Of a stretch of 64,000 nucleotides of DNA, positions 52,203-64,000 are shown in pieces (the first letter of the stretch is position 1; each line of letters starts with the position of its first letter). Origin of the DNA: Glandiceps talaboti. Its lineage: Eukaryota; Hemichordata; Enteropneusta; Spengelidae. A model generated the notes under the pieces. The model was not told the origin of the DNA. It did no database searches and saw only the letters and a program-made list of their open reading frames with translations. Made by a program: the position numbers and the translations under genes. The stretch spans positions 5,730,475-5,794,474 of the forward strand of contig NC_135554.1 of NCBI RefSeq assembly GCF_964340395.1, written 5' to 3'.

Positions 52203-55200
52203 ATGTCTGAAGTAAAGTTAACCACGGACCTTTTACTTGGCTCATCTAATAGTAAACAAGGCAGTAATATGCAGTCTATCACGAAAGCGTCCTTGCTAAA
52301 ACCTGGTATATCTAGTGGAGGAGGGCATCGCCGACTCCTACGAACACCAAAATGTGCAAGATGTCGCAATCACGGGGTCGTGTCTTGTTTGAAGGGACAT
52401 AAACGGTACTGTCGTTGGAGGGACTGTCAGTGCGCTAACTGTCTTCTAGTCGTGGAAAGACAACGTGTAATGGCAGCGCAGGTGGCGCTGAGAAGGCAAC
52501 AAGCTACTGAAATCAACAAAGAAACAAAACCGAAATCGACAAGTCAGTCGTCAAGGAGAATTTATCAACGAGTTGTTAGAGCACAGAATTCAGCAAGTGC
52601 CAGAGAAATCTTAGAAGGTAAGAAAAATGTTCTTACTCATTACCTTAAAAAAAATCTTCATCGTGCACCTATTTTAAAGTTACCGATGATTTTTTTGAAG
52701 AATTAATAATTATAGTATATTAATGATTTTTCGGATAGAGTTTTTCGTATATCCCGTATTTTTTTTTCAAGATAATAAATTTGTTATTCAAAGTTTAGTG
52801 CACAACGAAAGGGTACTCGGTATATACGCTATGCTCATGTTTATGTTTCGTCTTTTCTTGGAACAGAGCTCGAGTAGATAGATTAATGTTGAATAATATT
52901 AACACTCGAGCACTTTTTCATTAAAAAGCACTACACGATGTGACCAAACTTTCTATAAAATTGATGAATTATCCATAAATCTGTGATACAATTACAGATT
53001 TGACTTAGGGTCATAGTCAATTCTATACAGGAACCCATTTTATCGCTTGAGTAATTTAACTATTGCAACTTAGCTGTTCCACTGATGTCAAAGGGGCACA
53101 AGATGAGTTTAAACGTCTTTAAGACGTAATTTCTACTGTATATTATAATGTACCCGTCCTGTTGTCTTGTAATTAATAAACTACACTTAACCATCATTTG
53201 CAGAACCTAAACTTGGTATTTATAGGAATAATTATAAACGAATGATTCGATGGCATGTTATTATTTGTCTATTAACCGTTATCATGCTATCTGCTTTGCT
53301 AACAATGCCAGAGTACAATTTCAGTTCCATCATAGGTATTTATCAATATTGATTAGGCCTAAAAAATAACATATGTGGCTCTGATTACCCTCAATTTTAG
53401 CATAGGTGGGTAGGTAGATATTATTCTTTATATAAATGTATTTTTCATATGTGAGTGTCTAGTTCAGGTAGTTATGTTTCCCGTTGATTTCCATATGGTC
53501 TTTGTGTTATTGGTTTCTTCTCACCAGATGTACAGTCATTACAGATTGGAAGAACAGTTTTAAATTATCTTTTTAGGTTTCCGCATCCATTATTTCTTGC
53601 AAGACTTCACAATTTTCGCGATTTTATTGTTTTTTCTCGAATACGTAGTTTTTTGTAGGCCTTAGCTATAGTTTTATTATGCATTTATGTAAGCATTTTC
53701 ACTCCATTCAGATATCTTATGATCTCAGTTTGTATCTCTACATTTTGGATTGAACATAATTAATTAATTGAATACATATGAAAATTTTGATTTTATGTGA
53801 TAACTAAAAACACAATAATATGTTGTCATTTGTAGATTTTCGTTTGCGTAAACCGTTTTACTAATTACATTTGAACACCATTTTATTAAAATCATGGGCT
53901 GCAATGTACGTTTGTCGAAATGATTCATGTAATAACATCTTAAGTAACTATTAACATTCATTGAGGTTTTGTTATATATAATTGTATAATTACGTAATGT
54001 TAAAATTCACTTCATCGACTTGCTTTTTGTTGGTTTACTTGCCATAAAATGTTCAACGTTGCCTTCCTAAAATCGTCTCTCTTTAATTGTGTAGATCATG
54101 ACAGTACAGCAAATGTGAAGTGTCCTTTTAATTAATTAATTAGTTCATTTATTTTAATATACTATGTATCAATTTATTTATATTATTTATTATTTTTTGT
54201 CTTCACTTTATTCAACTCGGTAACAAAATAGGATTACAGTGCCAATACTAATTACATGAGGCATTTAAAGTAAGAACTATACACATGGTCATCTCATTTT
54301 CTTAAACCCGCAGTAAAAGAATCTTAATTTGAAATATTGGTGACTTTCGTCTTTGTTTTTAGGGTTTGCATTATCAGTAACGTTAGCACAACGGACGTTT
54401 TTATCTTTAAAAAAAATATTGTACGTAATGTTCAAAATTCTGAAGACCAACGCTGTGAGTACGACTCAATTAAACTTAGCCCCTTTTAACTAGAACAAGA
54501 ATACTGACTCTCATAATATTTGATCATATGTTTGACTTATTTCATTTGATTTGTAATCAGTGAAGCATGTCTGAGTGCTTAGTAATAAAACCCCATCAAT
54601 GCACCATAAATTACAAATTTGTTGACAAACATGTAACCGACTCCGTATCTGATTTACGACTGTTTACATACTGACATCAATCAAGTGTACACGTTACCAC
54701 CAATGTGGCATAGTATTAATTCAGCCAATAGGAGGTTTCGGATTCCCGTAAACATTTCAAATTGGTGCACTTTATAATGGTCAACCGAAAAATAGCAAAA
54801 AACGTAGCAGCTGCTGGATGTGGGTTTTAACATGGACACATTTGCCTTTTTTGTCATAATGGTTGAACAATGCGACGAGTTAATTGAAAAGCAAAACAGT
54901 GTTTTGTTAGGATTGCGCAGTTTTGCCTTGACTCTGTACGTTTTGTTTGTCTCTGGAAAAAAATAGCCTATCAAATGCAATGGCAACTATGGTGTTAAAT
55001 ATACACCAAGGCAGACGAGAACTTATCAGTTGGAGTGAATACACGGTAGTTCAAGTCATACGACCCCCAGTGCACAGTGCCGATATCATCGATAACAGCT
55101 CACACTGTTATTCAAAACCCATACTGTACTTTTCAAGCCCCCACTGTTAGTCAACTTGATATGATAGCTAGACGGTAATCTAGAGATGCAATGCCATACG

Positions 55201-58200
55201 CAATAGTCGAATTTCAATAGCAAAATAACTAAATCACTCCTTGGAACTTGTTTTAAGTGGATACCTAGCATCGAGTGGGGATAGGAGATATTATCATAAC
55301 CCAGGTTTAATCCGTGGGATTAAGCTTAAGCTGACTCCAACACAAGTACTCATGTCGAGTACACAAGAGATTTTTCAAGCACAGATATTCCGAAGTTATT
55401 TGGGGATTTAATAGGGCAATGAAAAATAACATAATTTTATTGATGGTCGTGGTTTAGCGAGGGATGTTTTATATAGCGATAAATGACATGGCGATAATTT
55501 AGGAGTTTGCTAGCGAACAGGTTTTGTCATGTGACTGTCACACGCTTTTATCATCATCATCATCATCATTATTATTAGAAGTGTAGACATCATTTGTTTA
55601 ATCGTGTGTTAAACCTGGTTTCCTGGTAGTGATGGTAACATATTTTTAAAGCAATTCACTGGCTACCCCTAGATCATTTTTATTGAAACCGTGTTTTTAG
55701 ATGTAACGACCTCCTTCTCAATTATATTGTACACCATGAGGTGTATTGAATCATCTATATGTAAACTTGTGTGTAGCTGTGAAAGTAATACGGTAAGAAA
55801 TACATTGTGAATTTTATTTTACGGTACTAACCCTAACATCAAGCAGTGCCTTCATCGACCAGAAAACACTCAGTGAATTTGCACATAATATGTAATCATT
55901 CACGAGACATGCTGTGAAAGAATGCATGGCGATCGACGTGACTGAAAGTATATGACCAAGCTTGTCATTCAATTTTGAATATTGAAGAGTTATCGAGGCA
56001 AGTCAAACTAAAGTAGCGACTGTTTCAAAACCAAGCTTTCGCGCACGATTCACACCATATTACCTGCGGATAAAATCTACCCCTAAGTAAACAAGTATAA
56101 CGAAAATCTTTTTATATAATCGAACAATTTTTGAGCGATTACAGCTTTGGTTTCTTGATGAAAACAAAATGTCCAAGTTGCAGTCTGTGTAGGTTTAATG
56201 TGGCCATATGGTTAACAAATTGAGTTATTTTGGATTTTTTATTCATAAAACAACTCTAATATATTTTCCTACTTGAAAAAAACAATGTGAAACAACATAC
56301 TAGTATACCAAGTCCTTGTTTGTTACTCAATCTATTGTAAAAAAAATAAAAAAATAAAAAAATATGAAAAATGTTTGTTATTGGACGTACAATAACAAAG
56401 TGTTTAGGTACCTTCTAGCAATTTGCAATTTATTGATTTTCGAAAACGGACTTGGTACATCAGATTTCAAAATACTGTTTATCGATTCTGTTTGAATTAG
56501 TCAAACATAAACAACTATACACATTGCTACACTTTCACAAAGCAAGATCGAATGCATACAGTTTCTTGCAACATTGTGTCTAAATGATTGTAATGAACTG
56601 ACTGCCACTGTTCAGATATCAAATGCAGATATAAAAACATTGGCGTCCGCATGTCTGTGTCTTGTTGCAGTACATTGGATTTAAATGGTTTATTTCATTC
56701 AGACAAAATATAGCAATAAAATGTGACCTTGCTATTAAAGTCTAGTATGTACAGTTTTCGTATTTGTTTCTGCGTGGTTGGTTGTATCACACAGAACGGT
56801 AATTTGAAGTCCGCTGTATTTGTTGTTTCACGTTGTTCTTCAAGTACGAAAACATATCTTTATTAGAGTTGTTTTCTGAATAAAAAAGCTAAAATAATTA
56901 TCAATTTATCAAACGTACGACCACTTTTAAGCTTAATGTCAGCTGAGGAGAACAGTTGTCTGCCAGAACTACAGAATGAGACGGTCCACAGCAAAATAAT
57001 GCTCTGCTGACAAGAGACCATTACTGCATAAACCCTAGGACTGAAACATGGGCTTTTAAATGACGACACGGGTTTCTACGCCAACAAAACTGGAAAAAAG
57101 TAATGGCGAACAGAAGATATGTTATGATGTGGGCAAAATTCATTCACCCTTACAAGACAAATACTGGTGATCTTCAAGTTAATAAAACGGGGAAAATCAA
57201 AGTTTGTGGAAATATGTTGAGTATAAATATAGACAAGGAAGTGTTTCCATTGTCTGTGGTATACAGAAATATACCGATTATGTAGTTATAAAACATTCTG
57301 GTTTTGATAACTTTGCAAGAGAACCAAACTTTTTGGGGGTTAACGTCAGCCCAGTGTCCTGTTAAAGTGACCATAACAACTTACTGTATGTAACATGCTA
57401 AAAATACAAGGACGATGTTATCACTTACACGGGTGTATTATAAGGTACTATACCATTGCGGATATGTTGTATTTTGATAAAAGTCCATTACTACATACAT
57501 GTCATGAGCTATTAGAGAGGAAAATGATCTCACTGTAGACAAGAGTTATTCGTGTCAATTTAATATATCCGAAATAAGCGAAAGGTGACGGAGTTTACGC
57601 TTCGGGGGTAGGTTAGTTCTACCGAGATAGCTCTCTCGCTATCATTAAATTAAATTGGCCTTCCTTAATAGTGGACACCATTCCGAGCTGACACGTGCCA
57701 TAAACACACCCAATGAGTCGAAACTGTATAGATGGACCCCTTTCCCACGATTTTTAGATTTGATAGTGTTTGCCAATCTTGCAAGAACATATTTTAAAGT
57801 AAAAAACTACTGTTTAATAAATGCATCACTGCAATAGAAAGATGGTGTATTGTTATTTTCATTTCTATTGTGGATCAAACTCACATCAAACAAAAGAAAG
57901 TTGCAAATTAATTGCACACTTTTAAAATAACTATGCATTGGTGACCGGTTACTTTCCATTAAGCTCAATTAAGCGGTATCCAGCCGAATACAATAACATT
58001 ATCCGATAGCTAAAACATACTAAGTTTGTTAAATGTCAACCTCGAAATATCATTTAGATCTTCGCAGTATGTATTTGCAACTGTTAAAAATATCCTGGAC
58101 TTAAACGTTCCGATCGGAGATGATATGAAATGATTATGTCGAGGATGACCAGTTTCACAGCAATAATTGCGTCATTTGAATTAAAACACTCACCAAGAAA

Positions 58201-61200
58201 AACTCCACAAGTCTGTATTCACTGTCAATGCATGTTCCCTGGTCTCCGCAGGAGGAATGAAATTTCGGAACACTTAATCTAAAAAGCATTACTCTAGGCC
58301 CGCATTTAGTTTCTATAATTTAACTTTTCGTATAAAACAGCATTTGTTTGGGCTAGTACCAATTTTCGATATTTTCGGCTTCAAGGAAAAATATTTTGCT
58401 ATGGTGATAACTCAATCACATACTGATTATACCGTCTGCTAAAATCATTCTGCATTACTTTTGCCAAAGCTACACTATGAATATCCTAAACTTGATATCT
58501 TGGTTAATAATTCACAAATAACCAATTTGATTATTGAATTTTGTATATTATTATCAATAAATTATGTAATAAGAAAACGAAATGACTTTTTAATTTAGAT
58601 TATTTAAACATTAATATTGAAGGGTTTTAGATTTCAGATTAAGATCTAGAGGAACTGTCACTACGAGTTTTATTCGCCAGTGAGAAGCCAACCAAACTTT
58701 ACCGGCGTACAACATTGTAATTATTAAAAGCACTGTCTTATTTCAGGACAACTTGTAATTTTTTTCAGTGGTAAACAAGATCCGAAACCCCACTTGTGGG
58801 AGCTCCATTTCATTTTTGTTAACTTACTGTGACGTGTTTCCACTTTTCAAGTTAAAAAAAGTTTTTGTCCGTCTTTTAATTTCTCAAGTTTTCCTGTGAA
58901 GAATTATATTTCAAGTTATTGTAGTTACTGAAAACAAGTTTTATCATTATTCATGTAATCAATAACCGTGTGATGTGCAGCATTTCAGTTGGCAAACCTG
59001 ATATGACGTAATACTTTGGTGCACCCAGAAACTGTAGCTGACTTCAGGATTGCATAGAGAATAATGTACATATATAAAGTTAACCCGCCGAAGATACACG
59101 GAAATTTGTGCTTATTTCAAGGTATACACAGACACACACACGACGTAATTATAACCAGATAGATGAGTTTAATGTAAGTTTTAACATTTATATAAGATAT
59201 ACAATCTCTAGTACGTTTACGTCCATGTTTCTTTAAGGTATAGACAACAAACATTATTTCACTCCAAAATTTGTGGTCAACAGTTATGGGTTGTATTTGA
59301 GAGCCTGACCACTGGACAATAACGAGTGTGCTACGATAAAATTAAGTCACTTCACCGAACAGAACTTGTACTAAAACTGTAGCATAAGCTGTGGCCTCCA
59401 ATATCGTTCAGAGTGTAGATGAATAATTTACCTTGGTTGAGTGATAAGACACATGTCTAGGACGACCCAGGTTACGACTTCCAACACATCGATCATTGAT
59501 TGTCATTCAACATTGTAATATATCAAAGTGAACTATGATATCAATACTTTAACATCCCGTACAACTGCAACTTGCATGCTGTCACTTGTAATATCGCCAA
59601 CACTTTCATCCTCACCCCCTAAGAAATAAAAAGATGACAGGCGGTTTATCGTCTTCTTGATACGAAATCGACCACAACTTTTATCTTCCCATTACTGTAT
59701 GGGTTTTGTAAAATTTTCCCGTACTCATTTGAGTGGCAAGTCGTCGTTAGCCCAAGTCCATTTAGTTGAATGCGCTATGAAATGTACATTATGCTGAGGA
59801 ATAAACAAAAGTACTAGTGAAATTAACATTGTAACGAGAAATCAACAAAAAAAAACCCTGAAATGTACATTATTACGAGAAATCAACAAAAACAGAAATG
59901 TTGATGTAAGTAATTATAACTTGAAATGAACAACTCAAAACTGAAAATGTACTTTACAACATTAGGTGCTAGGAGTGTTAGTCTCGGAAGACCGTACCAT
60001 CCATCGTCGCTGACACCACCGCGCACCGCCGGTTCTCTAACGAATGCAAATATCTTGAATCACCATCGCGTTCGCGTATTTTTTCAGAGTTTGAACGTAA
60101 AGTGTGATATTTTTACTTGTAAAATACCAGCAACATCTTGTGGTATTTCCACTACCAATATTCATATAGAATATAATCTAACGATGGACTTGCTTTACCT
60201 AAAACAAGTTTCTCGACAAGTTTATACCCTGCGATGGCATACTTTTAATTTACACTTACCGGCCGGTGAACTGAATCAGCGTGTTGGAAAGGTCCGTACG
60301 TGTGTAACACACGCTGCATAAGGACGCACCAACACAGACATTAAAGACTTTACCCTCCTTATCCTCATTTGTGTCGTCATGGTGACGTACCAATGACGTT
60401 TTTCACCGTGACGAAACCAATTTCGAGTTTGCATATGATGTTTGGATTGTTTTCCTTTTACAATAATTATTTCACAACTGTAAACGGAAAGTAAGGAGAC
60501 CACATTTTATAAGATTTCTGTAAAACGTGATCACACGTAGTTGTACATCAAAATTTTTACACCAGTCTAAACACAAAGGTTATTTTACTTGTTCTTTTTT
60601 AAAATAAGGATTTGTGACAACAAATCTTACACAATACAACAAATCCAGTCGAATGACTTTGCCGGAAACATGGCGCATAAAACAGAAATTATTAGCTCTG
60701 TCCGAGTAATCTAAACCCTCGAAAATGCCGAACGTGCATGTAGATACAAAAAATAATGCTATTGCAAACAAATTTTATTGTAACAATGTTCAAAACTTTA
60801 AGATATCATTATGCATAATATTAAGACAATTAGTATTGTTATTATTCAATTTAACTGCACTGTAGAGGAATTGTGTATGTGCCAAACGTTGCAGGGAAAG
60901 AACGGTTGTCCGGCATTAACGCGATTAGAAATTGTAACGAAGTAGACCAAATATATTGATAGTAGTACATACTTGTATATCCCTTAAAAGTGATATCAGC
61001 ACGTTCGTGTGTTCTGATCCGTCAAGCGGGGATATAATTTAACCTTGTTGTTTAGTATAGAATGTAGACGCCATATAGTTACCAAATTCGTTTTAATAGA
61101 AAGTCCTTTATTTTGTTGTAAAGACGGATTGATCATTATAACTTCCTTTCTGGTTTCGGCACTTTCGATACCCAACCATGTTAGAATGATGAGAGAAGGT

Positions 61201-64000
61201 TGAACATTTCACCATTATACACCAATGGTCTTGGTTAGAATCTAAATAATTTGATCTAGAAACAACAAACACTATTTTCCTGAGGTCACTTATTATGCTA
61301 TTGTGCACTGAAGTCTAAAAACTTCCCACAAATACCAATACTAATTTGCGATGACATTTTTTCCTTCGTCAATACTTCTGTCAAGTTCCTCACTCATAAA
61401 AATGCCTGATATCTATATGCGTAAATAAAAAAGAATCTTCGTTTTATGAATGACAAACTTTGTAAACATTGTCATCAAGTTCACTATACAGAACAATTCA
61501 ATTCAAACTTCTCGAAAAAACCCACTGAGGAGCGAAACTTGTTCGAAGATTTCAGCCGTTTGTAATTTACGGCCGACTGTACCGAACCACGTTCTTCTCG
61601 ACGTACATAATTATTTCTCCAATCAATGTTTCTAGTATTCGGTGTTGATAACATGAAAAAGAAGTTCTCCGAAGTTCTTTTTTTTTGACAATACCAGACA
61701 TTCACAAAAATGTACTTGTTAATTTTATTTGTGAAATACAACTTGTAAAAAGATATAATTAATTTGATTTAGTTTTTCGAATTCTACATTCTCAAATATT
61801 TGTTCGTTTTATTTCTTTTGTCAAATCCAGTTTATATAAAGTAAAACGACATACTTAATTTTAAGTATGCAGTGGTGATGTTACAAGAAGACTAGACCTG
61901 CCTATACATATATACAAGTCAATGAACATTTGGTTTTGTTACTTGAATTGTATTTTATTGAAGTATGCGGAATTACAGGGGGACGCGTACCAGCGTTAGT
62001 AATGCTGATAAGAATTAAAGCCCATTTCTAATCCTAGGTGTGAGTGCTATTTTATGAGTGGAGCCGTGAGGATTACATGGGATCATTTTCATGGCTATCG
62101 TTTTCTACAGTTCTACGGCTCTACGAGACAACCGTTTTTATACTCTTAGTACGAGACAACAGTTTCTACAGCTCTCTAGTAGACAGATAGTTTTTCACAA
62201 CTGTTACCCCTAACCCAAACTGGCAATTGAAACTCACCTAATCATTGTTACGCAGTATTGTCTGAATACGACAAATGACATTGATTGAGTGAGAGATGAA
62301 AAAACACATATCTAACTTACGTACACATAGGAGGGACATTTTTATGTTTATATAATATCTCTGTACATCGTAATACACAGTCTAAATTGTTACCCGGACC
62401 TTATCAACCAACATGCTATATTTCCAAAGTACAATTTACATCGTCGACATGCCAAAATTGTGTTAACCTATGATATCATCCAGTGAAATCAAATATCCTG
62501 AAATGAATACCCCGCAGCAATACACAGAGTACTATAGCCTTTAAAAGTTAGCCGCACGTTCCTCAAATCTCTGGCGCGTCGTATACAACCCGTAGCTACT
62601 ACTTTTATGGTTTGCTTCCAGCAAGTCGTCACAGCACTGGTACTTTTCCGCACACACGAAAACATCCTAGCTAAGGGAAAGTTTGTTTTCCTGGAACTTT
62701 TGAATTTTGTTCTAGGACAAGTTTTTAGAAATGATAAAACTTTGATGTATAAAGACTTTCTTTACAGCCAGCCGACCTACAAGATGTTCGTCTTATTTAT
62801 CGTATCTTAAGTCCTTTGTCGCGGTTTTTTTATTAACCCGTACACCTACCTAGATGAAGATGCACATACTAATCGTATATGAACAAATTGACTCATTTTG
62901 AGCACCATAGACGGAGAAATACAAGAACCAGTTTGCCAATTTGCAGGAAACACCCTTAGAAATAAATCTTTGATAACACATGACACATAAAAAAGCATGC
63001 CGTACCATCAAAACATTACTGTATCACCATTTTCAGATTTTCCATGATCACCTCCTCCTTTGTACATACATACCAACTAAACCTAATGTCAATTATTTTA
63101 AAAGTAACGTCTTTTTCTTCCTCAGGTTACCGAGCCAGAGCTAGTCGACTGATGTCTACTATCGTCTCAAATGCCAATAACTGTCATCCAACTTTCTACC
63201 TACCGACACCGTTGAGTGAACGTTTGCGCAAACGACGATGTTTCGCCGACAAGGAACTAGATCATACGATTCTGTTCGACCGAGAGAGGCAGATGCGACT
63301 CTTGCAAGCATCCGCGCCGTATTTCTTGAATTCGCGGTCCTGCCACACAGGAACCTCGTTGTTACCCAGGGCTTTGCCAAAATGTGCCGGTACCCCGAAA
63401 GAGTTTCTTGTTCGCCTCTTTCCAGATCAAAGTCCCAGTGTTTTGGAGTTGGTGCTACAGGGATGCGGTGGACACTTAGATAAGGCGATTGAACAGATAG
63501 TGGGCACAATACGTCAGTCATCGAATGCGATGGTCAATTGGCCTGTCCTAGCTGGTCAGCTTTCGTATTCGTGGATAAATGAATATTCTCCCCTAGCACT
63601 GTCACGCTACATTAACAATTCAGAAAACATGAAGAAAATTGATAGCAAAATGCTATCTGTACAAGCTACGTTATCAAATAATGCATCATTTTCACCGAGT
63701 CAAACCCAACAAGTCGAGCTTCTGCGAGAAAAGTCCGCTTTTTCTGAGCCCAGTAAAGTGCAAACGTCCAGTAGAACTAAAGCGACTTTGAGTATACCGT
63801 CCGAGGGAGATATCGTCAGCAGTGCCATAACGGAGGATGACGAGGGTGACGTGGATATCACTGAAATTTCATCTGCTGCGAGCGACACGGAGATGAGTGA
63901 CGTAGATGACGGCGACATATCATCCGTGGGGTCTTCTAACGATGGCAAAATTCACAATTATGGACTAATAACACAGGCAGGAGAGAATAAAAACCGCGAA
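52203..64000 (+). CDS. DMRT2: DMRT2-type doublesex/mab-3 related transcription factor with DMA domain; truncated by window edge
   Basis: Exon 1, 52203-52617, 138 codons plus 1 base, carries the DM domain at residues 47-103. The eight zinc ligands are C51, C54, H57, H66, C70, C75, C77 and C80. Its [13 protein letters not shown] and [13 protein letters not shown] are DMRT2-type. Exon 2 starts at 63126 after a CCTCAG acceptor, joins in phase 1 (G|GY) and stays open for 291 codons to the edge. It contains [16 protein letters not shown] (169-184), a motif I know from vertebrate DMRT2 downstream of the DM domain. It also contains a DMA domain (about 229-265: [32 protein letters not shown]) and an acidic Ser/Asp-rich stretch near the edge. 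The protein is a nuclear DNA-binding regulator; vertebrate DMRT2 acts in somite and muscle development. No stop is seen, so the C-terminus is missing. Confidence 0.88.
53446..53655. mobile_element. Dispersed repeat B, copy 2
   Basis: Collinear with 25614-25831 in the same orientation, in DMRT2 intron 1. Shared start TATGTGAGTGTCTAGTTCAG and shared end TTTTCTCGAATA. Confidence 0.75.
56196..56884. mobile_element. Foldback element A, copy 4, with nested insertion
   Basis: The left part (56196-56461) matches other copies, including GTGGCCATATGG, CCAAGTCCTTGTTTGTTACT and GGACGTACAATAAC. The expected continuation TGTTGTTTCACGTTG appears only at 56821. Between them lie about 350 bp absent from other copies, whose ends (CAGATTTCAAAATAC and, inverted, CAGCGGACTTCAAATTAC) are weakly inverted and hAT-like. 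No target duplication is clear. Confidence 0.7.
59430..59486 (+). repeat. Possible tRNA-derived SINE remnant
   Basis: CTTGGTTGAGTGATAAGAC followed by CCAGGTTACGACTTCC resembles degraded A and B boxes at tRNA-like spacing. No cloverleaf survives. Confidence 0.3.

Larger units (their letters stand above)
52618..63125 (+). other. DMRT2 intron 1 (10.5 kb)
   Basis: A phase-1 intron with GTAAGA donor and TTCCTCAG acceptor. It holds repeat B copy 2, foldback element A copy 4 and a possible SINE remnant. No convincing coding exon is seen; a 131-codon frame at 59926-60321 has no recognisable domain. A long first intron in a developmental regulator often contains enhancers, but none is identified here. 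Confidence 0.8.

Noticed and set aside
54681-54986. 101-codon minus-strand frame in DMRT2 intron 1
   Set aside because: Not recognised, with no supporting signals; likely chance in AT-rich DNA.
59926-60321. 131-codon frame in DMRT2 intron 1
   Set aside because: No recognisable domain, no splice or promoter support, composition like neighbouring non-coding DNA.

Overview
This window is AT-rich animal nuclear DNA. Its genes have GT-AG introns and are surrounded by many microsatellites, minisatellites and short foldback elements. Gene content (DMRT2, RPS28, NDUFA7 and DSTYK-like GTPase-kinase genes) and sequence style suggest an invertebrate bilaterian, most likely marine. Lophotrochozoan, hemichordate and cephalochordate cannot be separated by eye. 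No bacterial operon, no intact transposase or reverse transcriptase, and no rRNA or tRNA gene was recognised.

Layout. (1) 495-3714, minus strand: the first two coding exons of a dynamin-like GTPase gene that runs off the left edge. (2) 3715-6732: the region between two divergent genes, with a strong 30-bp inverted repeat. (3) 6743-18532, plus strand: a complete 11-coding-exon paralogue. The exons join in frame to a 1011-residue protein: short acidic N-terminal domain, dynamin-type GTPase, helical region with a hydrophobic segment, and C-terminal kinase fold with degenerate catalytic motifs. (4) 18533-21624: gene-free, with a tandem repeat. (5) 21625-24630, minus strand: RPS28 with a probable spliced 3' UTR. 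(6) 24870-33756, plus strand: NDUFA7, head-to-head with RPS28; its last intron is packed with repeats. (7) 34.1-50 kb: mostly gene-free, microsatellite-rich. (8) 52203 to the right edge, plus strand: a DMRT2-type gene whose DM-domain exon and DMA-domain exon are separated by a 10.5-kb intron; it runs off the right edge.

The two most notable observations are the head-to-head pair of GTPase genes, one shown to be fused to a pseudokinase, and a DMRT2-type gene that keeps a DMA domain. RPS28 and NDUFA7 also share a short divergent promoter, an arrangement I recall from human chromosome 19. The gene models were built by hand from splice signals and frame continuity. None was tested against transcripts or databases.
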